NCBI GenBank assembly: GCA_007120555.1 | Contig: SKNL01000206.1 | Span: 1-10,728, forward strand | Reading direction: 5' to 3' | Length of the DNA: 10,728 nucleotides | Origin: Balneolales bacterium | GTDB lineage: Bacteria > Bacteroidota > Rhodothermia > Balneolales > Natronogracilivirgulaceae | In this document: positions 7,026 to 10,728 of the stretch, piece by piece | Layout: every line of letters starts with the position of its first letter | How positions within the stretch are numbered: position 1 is the first letter of the stretch | Program-made: the position numbers and the translations under genes | Notes under the pieces: generated by a model | Seen by the model: only the letters and a program-made list of their open reading frames with translations | Told to the model about the DNA's origin: nothing | Databases searched by the model: none

Positions 7026-8117
7026 TTAGAAATCAAATATGGGCAAGATCCAGTATTCCATCATTTCTTCCCTTGATGGTGTTTCTTTAGGCCTGACCAG
7101 CCGGAACCCGACAAATGGGGCATCGGTATGCCACCACATGCTCCTTGGAATCTGGGGGTCGTTTCGGCTCCAGTGTCCATCCGAGCCGCGCCGGTGAGTA
7201 CAGCGAATGTCACCGGCCGGATCCCTGTATGAACCGCCCCTGACGGCGCGCGGATACAGCACATCCGGTTTGAACCATGGGTTATCGGCGATTTCACCAT
7301 CAAGCCTGTCGTGATAATCATCATGATACTCGTCCATGGTCCACTCGGCAACATTTCCTTTCAAGTCATAAAGTCCCAGTGGATTCGGCTTTTTTGACGC
7401 AACTTTTTGATAACTGTTTTCACTGTTGCCACGGAACCACTCGTATTCCTCCAGTGCCATTGCATCTCCTTGCAAATTGTAATTTTGGTAAATGCCACCC
7501 CGACAGGCGTATTCCCATTCCGCTTCGGTGGGCAGACGATGAAATTCGCCGGTTTTGGCTGTGAGCCACATGGCATATACCACAGCAGCGTAGTGTGTCA
7601 TGCCCACTGCCGGGTACCCGATGCGTCCCATGCCGAACGTTTTGTCACCCCAGGGAGGCGAGGGGGTGACAATGGCGTCAGGTTCGATTCCAAACCGGTC
7701 CAGTTGTTCCTCTGCAATCTCTTTTTCGACAACTTCCAAATGGAACAATTCGTACTGCTCCCAGGAGATTTCGTGACTGGTCATCCAGAACGAGCCGACA
7801 CTGACCCGTCGCTGCGGCCCTTCGTGGGAATCCTTTCCCTCTTCGCCGGGTGCCAGGCCCATGGTAAATGTACCGCCTTGTACCGGCACCATGTCCATGG
7901 TCACCTCCGAACCGTGAATATTCTGCGTGTATGCCGCAAAATCGGGGTCGATTTCATGCTCAGTTGCCGCCCCGGGTATCTCCTGATCAGTTTCTGCTGT
8001 GCCAAACAACTTGCTGCAGCCCGTTGCAAAAAAAACCAACAGCAATAAGGCGGCTGCTGGAATTACGGATTCGGTTACATACTTTTTTACAATGCTAGTG
8101 TGATTATTTCCAGACAT
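7026..8117 (-). CDS. SUMF1 (formylglycine-generating-enzyme-like) domain lipoprotein
   Basis: The 363-residue product starts at ATG 8117 and ends at TAA 7026. A lipoprotein signal ends in the lipobox FATG-C with Cys34, followed by Ser. After a short linker, the SUMF1/FGE-sulfatase fold spans about 75-343: VPVQGGTFTMG, RLPTEAEWEYACRGG (194-208), NPLGLYDLKGNVAEW (245-259), RGGSY (293-297) and VGFRLVRP (336-343). In true formylglycine-generating enzymes RGGS is followed by two catalytic cysteines. Here the segment reads RGGSYRDPAGDIRCTHRR with a single, differently spaced Cys306, and no sulfatase is in the window. It is therefore unlikely to make formylglycine and more likely serves as a binding or scaffold lipoprotein, as in the GldJ/GldK gliding-motility proteins, which share this fold. 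It lies 88 bp upstream of the exported dehydrogenase and 65 bp downstream of the cytoplasmic one. Confidence 0.87.
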   Translation of the reverse strand: MSGNNHTSIVKKYVTESVIPAAALLLLVFFATGCSKLFGTAETDQEIPGAATEHEIDPDFAAYTQNIHGSEVTMDMVPVQGGTFTMGLAPGEEGKDSHEGPQRRVSVGSFWMTSHEISWEQYELFHLEVVEKEIAEEQLDRFGIEPDAIVTPSPPWGDKTFGMGRIGYPAVGMTHYAAVVYAMWLTAKTGEFHRLPTEAEWEYACRGGIYQNYNLQGDAMALEEYEWFRGNSENSYQKVASKKPNPLGLYDLKGNVAEWTMDEYHDDYHDRLDGEIADNPWFKPDVLYPRAVRGGSYRDPAGDIRCTHRRGSDGHWSRNDPQIPRSMWWHTDAPFVGFRLVRPKETPSREEMMEYWILPIFDF

Positions 8118-8182
8118 GTAATTACTGTTGATGTTATGGCCCTTTCCAAAAAGATAGTATAGGGGATAATTTTATCGTTTGC

Positions 8183-9343
8183 TCATGGAACCGGAGTCCA
8201 TTTTCTGTCACTTTTACCGGAAGCTATTGCGGCTTCGATGAATTTCATGCCGCGGAGTCCAACCTCCACTGTCGGATAATCCTGCATTTCGGGAGCAGGA
8301 TCCTCACCCTGCATCTTACTGGCCAGGGTCAGAGCAAAGTTTCTATAGATGTTGGCAAAGGCCTCGATGTATCCTTCCGGGTGGCCGGACGGCACCCGGG
8401 TATTGTGCATGGCAGCCTCAGATAGGTAATTCCCATGATCAACTCCGGTTCTGTAAATTTCTACAGGCCGATCAAGGTGTTTCACCAATAACGTATTGGG
8501 CTTCATCTGATGCCACTCAAGTCCGCCTTTCTCACCGTATACATAAATCTTCAGCGCATTTTCTTCTCCAGTAGAAATTTGACTGGAATGAAGCACTCCC
8601 CGTGCTCCATTATTGAATCGAAGCAGGATGTTCACATCGTCATCCAATTGACGGCCCTCAACCAGAGAACTGAGATCAGCACACAGTTCCGTGACCTTTA
8701 GTCCGGAGATGTATTCTGCAAGATTATGGGCATGTGTTCCAATATCACCCAGGCAACCTGCCGGACCCGCCTTTTCGGGATCTGTTCGCCAGGATGCCTG
8801 CTGATTCTCCTTTTCCAAACGCGTTGACAACCATCCCTGGGGATACTCCACAACTATCTTACGAATTTTGCCGAGATCGCCCTTTTGGATCATGTACCGG
8901 GCCTGTTTGACCATTGGATAGCCGGTGTAGGTATGGGTGACCGCAAAATACAGGCCCGTTTTTTCAACAAGCGAGGCTAGCTCTTCGGCCTCCCTGCTGG
9001 TTACTGTCAACGGCTTCTCACATACCACGTGAAATCCATTTTCAAGTGCGGCTTTGGCTATTGGATAATGCACGTGATTGGGAGTAACGATAGAAACGAA
9101 ATCCATACGTTTCCCTTCCGGCAAGGACTTCTCCCCGGCCATCATCTCCCCGTATGTTCCATAAACCCGTTCATCCGGTAAAAAAAGCTGTTTGCCGGAT
9201 TTTTTGGATACTTCCGGATTGGTACTGAACGCTCCGCAGACCAATTCTATCTGTCCGTCCATGATGGCTGCCTGCCTGTGCACCGCTCCAATAAAGGCAC
9301 CAATGCCTCCACCGGCCATTCCCATTCTAAGTTTTCTTTTCAT
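8183..9343 (-). CDS. Cytoplasmic Gfo/Idh/MocA family oxidoreductase
   Basis: I place the start at ATG 9343 (386 residues): AGGAG lies just upstream, and the Rossmann fold (MGMAGGGIGAFIG, about 7-19) begins right after MKRKLR. An in-frame GTG at 9394 would add 17 residues that lie inside a likely promoter, so it is rejected. EKPLT (109-113) holds the conserved lysine; GCLGDIGTHAHNLAEY (196-211) carries the Asp/His pair of the catalytic face; GHPEGYIEAF (320-329) is typical of a sugar-dehydrogenase subgroup found beside ThuA and TIM-barrel isomerases. No signal peptide is present, in contrast to the Tat-exported paralogue further along. By family it performs NAD(P)-dependent oxidation or reduction of a sugar or cyclitol hydroxyl. 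ThuB, partner of ThuA in rhizobial trehalose/sucrose use, is a member of the same superfamily, and here too a thuA-like gene is immediately upstream (121 bp). Confidence 0.9.
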   Translation of the reverse strand: MKRKLRMGMAGGGIGAFIGAVHRQAAIMDGQIELVCGAFSTNPEVSKKSGKQLFLPDERVYGTYGEMMAGEKSLPEGKRMDFVSIVTPNHVHYPIAKAALENGFHVVCEKPLTVTSREAEELASLVEKTGLYFAVTHTYTGYPMVKQARYMIQKGDLGKIRKIVVEYPQGWLSTRLEKENQQASWRTDPEKAGPAGCLGDIGTHAHNLAEYISGLKVTELCADLSSLVEGRQLDDDVNILLRFNNGARGVLHSSQISTGEENALKIYVYGEKGGLEWHQMKPNTLLVKHLDRPVEIYRTGVDHGNYLSEAAMHNTRVPSGHPEGYIEAFANIYRNFALTLASKMQGEDPAPEMQDYPTVEVGLRGMKFIEAAIASGKSDRKWTPVP

Positions 9344-9377
9344 GACTCCTGGTCTACTGTTTGCCAAAATTATTTCA

Positions 9378-9405
9378 TATATAAAAAGACACACTGTCTG
9401 CTCAA
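9378..9405 (-). promoter_or_regulatory. Candidate promoter of the cytoplasmic Gfo/Idh/MocA gene
   Basis: On the minus strand TTGAGC (9405-9400) and TATATA (9383-9378) are separated by 16 bases, each matching four of six bases of the classical -35/-10 consensus. A transcript would start near 9371, leaving about 28 bases before ATG 9343. The spacer contains an inverted repeat AGACA-GTG-TGTCT (9387-9399). Primary sigma factors of Bacteroidota can use a different consensus, so this is tentative. Confidence 0.35.
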
Positions 9406-9421
9406 GACCTGATCAGGACTT
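9404..9421. promoter_or_regulatory. Operator-like imperfect palindrome upstream of the cytoplasmic dehydrogenase gene
   Basis: AAGACCTGATCAGGACTT is an 18-base palindrome with one mismatched pair; its core CCTGATCAGG is a perfect 10-base palindrome. It overlaps the end of the candidate -35 box and sits about 60-80 bases before ATG 9343, a common place for a repressor or activator site. No regulator gene is in the window. Confidence 0.4.
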
Positions 9422-9464
9422 ATGTCATCGATAAAAAATACTTTTGCGCTTTTGTAAAAAAAGA

Positions 9465-10367
9465 TTATTCATCCAGATTCTCTTCAAGTTCAGCTTGCGT
9501 AACTGCACATTGCACCCCCGCTGCCGGAACATCCAGTCCTGCAAGCCAGACCAGTGCATTCAATACAAACTTGCGAAAATCCTCATTGCCCCAGTTTTCG
9601 TGAAAATGCCCCCCGGTAAAGCCGAATCCACGTCCGCCATCCTTGCGTTCCACGACCCAGGACACGATTTCGCTTTTTCCATTTTGTTCCTCGATGTGAT
9701 CATAGGGTCCGTGGGGGTAAACATAGGGGCCGCCCCGGGTTTCATCTGATGGAGCATCGACGAGAAGCGGAGTAACCCCTACTTTGTCTTCACGAAAGCG
9801 TATGCTGAAATACCACTCATCCCGAACTGAAAAAGGTTTCACTCCGCGTAATATCGGATGATTGGGCAGATTATTAAAATTGGGTTCCCAGAAGGGATTC
9901 ACGGAATAGTAGGTCTCGTAATAGCCCCCAATCCAATCCATAAACTGTTCGCCGCCCTGGTCTTTTGGAACTTCAACGGCATAGTGCATCGCCCCGAAAC
10001 TCACACCCCTGTCAATGAGTCGTTGCATTAACTGCAACCGGTCTTCCTGAATGACCGGATGCCGTTGCCCGCCATCCATGAAAAGATGAATAGCGTCGGC
10101 GTTGTCAAACGCCCGGTTATCGCTCGGCCACCCATCAAAATGGCTACTCACTTCCAATCCCGGTACACCGGCAAGGCACCGTTCCATCAACAGCACACCA
10201 GCCCGGTGTTCATGTTCTCCCACTCTGTGGCTGGCAGAGCCGGCAACAAGCACCAGATGTCTGGAATCTTCAGAATTGCCGGCAAAAACCATTTCAACAT
10301 CGATCGAGAACAAAACAAAACAGAGCAGCAAGAACCACATTATTTTTTTCCCCCGATTGACAATCAT
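9465..10367 (-). CDS. Secreted ThuA-domain (trehalose utilization family) protein
   Basis: I use ATG 10367, giving 300 residues with a good Sec signal: RGKK, then a hydrophobic WFLLLCFVLFSI stretch and cleavage near VFA-GN. TTG at 10409 and ATG at 10340 are alternatives; the last has a GGGGG tract 9 bases upstream but loses the basic n-region. The body is a class-I-glutamine-amidotransferase-like ThuA fold: LVLVAGSASHRVGEHEHRAG (37-56), HLFMDGGQRHP (94-104), SFGAMHYAVEVPKD (123-136), DEWYFSIRF (183-191) and TGGHFHENWGNEDFRKFV (251-268), ending in the usual VNALVWLAG-like helix and an acidic ELEENLDE tail. ThuA works with Gfo/Idh/MocA dehydrogenases in 3-keto-sugar metabolism, and such a gene follows directly. 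It is the first complete gene of the minus-strand cluster. Confidence 0.86.
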   Translation of the reverse strand: MIVNRGKKIMWFLLLCFVLFSIDVEMVFAGNSEDSRHLVLVAGSASHRVGEHEHRAGVLLMERCLAGVPGLEVSSHFDGWPSDNRAFDNADAIHLFMDGGQRHPVIQEDRLQLMQRLIDRGVSFGAMHYAVEVPKDQGGEQFMDWIGGYYETYYSVNPFWEPNFNNLPNHPILRGVKPFSVRDEWYFSIRFREDKVGVTPLLVDAPSDETRGGPYVYPHGPYDHIEEQNGKSEIVSWVVERKDGGRGFGFTGGHFHENWGNEDFRKFVLNALVWLAGLDVPAAGVQCAVTQAELEENLDE

Positions 10368-10378
10368 TTGAGGTGCAA

Positions 10379-10396
10379 ATTTGTATGCGTACAAAT
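10379..10396. promoter_or_regulatory. Operator-like palindrome just upstream of the thuA-like gene
   Basis: ATTTGTATGCGTACAAAT has perfect 7-base arms (ATTTGTA and TACAAAT) around TGCG; only one pair of the 18 bases breaks symmetry. It ends 11 bases before ATG 10367, and a minus-strand TTGAAA (10409-10404) lies 18 bases ahead of TACAAA (10385-10380), so the palindrome would cover a -10 region. Its arms equal those of the GntR-type AraR operator of Bacillus (16 bases, two-base centre), but the centre is two bases longer. As RNA it could form a hairpin at the start of the message. Confidence 0.45.
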
Positions 10397-10424
10397 AGAA
10401 TTTTTTCAAGGAGGCACGTAACTG

Positions 10425-10683
10425 TTATGAGAAGTTGCTAAAGCTCATAAGATACGCCCCCTGGCTAAAAGGCATGAGTTTCACATCACAATATACAGTA
10501 TTACAATCAGGATTCAGATCACATGGGAAGTCAACTATCGGAAATGCAACCCCTGTTTTTTTGTGTTTTATAATCAATTCAGAAAACAACTCAAACTTTT
10601 CCCGATTCAGAACTTGTTTGGGAAAATTCAATTTCAAACAGGGATTTCATTGCTTCATCCCAACAGGCATCACGGTATTTCAT
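10425..10683 (-). pseudogene. Possible frameshifted small hypothetical ORF in the AT-rich right flank
   Basis: The last 360 bases hold no clear gene. On the minus strand ATG 10683 opens 30 codons (MKYRDACWDEAMKSLFEIEF and ten more) to TGA 10591. One frame over, an open stretch of up to 70 residues (TTG 10637 to TAA 10425) contains FELFSELIIKHKKTGVAF and CDLNPDCNTVYC. A one-base change in the TTTTCCC run at 10597-10603 would fuse them into one protein of about 85 residues. There is no convincing ribosome binding site and I do not recognise a family. It may be a decayed gene, two unrelated chance frames, or a sequencing indel. Nothing further is seen in 10684-10728. Confidence 0.25.
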
Positions 10684-10728
10684 CTGTTTAAATCAATTAA
10701 GATTCATAATGTCAGAATGAATTCACAT

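Noticed and set aside
7407..8048. 213-residue + strand frame opposite the SUMF1 lipoprotein
   Set aside because: Antisense shadow with cysteine- and histidine-rich composition and no family signature.
7026..8117. Annotation of the SUMF1 protein as an active sulfatase-modifying factor
   Set aside because: The catalytic cysteine pair after RGGS is absent and no sulfatase gene is in the window.
8165..8176. GATAA-TT-TTATC inverted repeat after the cytoplasmic dehydrogenase gene as a terminator
   Set aside because: The two-base loop is too small, the stem is nearly all A/T, and no T tract follows directly.
10408..10441. AAGGAGG followed by ATG 10427 on the + strand as a gene start
   Set aside because: The frame encodes only four residues (MRSC) before a stop.

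Overview
The window is bacterial and most resembles a Bacteroidota-type organism, with the Balneolota/Rhodothermota side most likely. The clues are a GCMDPNATN-type C-terminal tail on a secreted sugar enzyme, several lipoprotein, Tat and Sec signals on sugar-redox enzymes, and YceI- and ApbE-type envelope proteins. This assignment is an inference; no rRNA or marker gene is present. No tRNA, rRNA, CRISPR array, transposase or integrase was seen.

Layout. The left edge (1-609, + strand) holds the GC-rich 3' end of a LolA-like outer-membrane lipoprotein-sorting protein. Facing it on the minus strand is a secreted DUF1080 (3-keto-disaccharide hydrolase family) protein. A divergent intergenic region then leads to a secreted ApbE-type FAD:protein FMN transferase on the plus strand, which converges on a secreted YceI-like protein. 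From about 3.6 kb to 10.4 kb every gene is on the minus strand. In transcription order (right to left) these are: a secreted ThuA-domain protein; a cytoplasmic Gfo/Idh/MocA oxidoreductase; a SUMF1-domain lipoprotein; a Tat-exported Gfo/Idh/MocA oxidoreductase; a Tat-exported hydroxypyruvate-isomerase-like TIM barrel; and a second sugar isomerase/epimerase broken by an out-of-frame internal deletion. The last 360 bases are AT-rich and hold only a possible frameshifted small ORF.

How the genes fit together. Gfo/Idh/MocA dehydrogenases, ThuA, xylose-isomerase-like TIM barrels and DUF1080 proteins are the recurring parts of bacterial pathways that oxidise sugars or glycosides to 3-keto intermediates and then cleave or isomerise them. 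Here most of the set carries export signals: Sec on ThuA and DUF1080, Tat on one dehydrogenase and one isomerase, and a lipobox on the SUMF1 protein. Only one dehydrogenase and the broken isomerase look cytoplasmic. The window therefore reads as an envelope-located keto-sugar catabolic cluster with a partial intracellular arm. No transporter, SusC/D pair, glycoside hydrolase or regulator is in view, so the substrate cannot be named.

The most useful observations are the internally deleted isomerase pseudogene (3674-4527), two operator-like palindromes at the starts of the thuA-like and cytoplasmic dehydrogenase genes (10379-10396 and 9404-9421), and the SUMF1 lipoprotein without the usual catalytic cysteine pair. 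The sharp fall in GC after the first gene also deserves attention.
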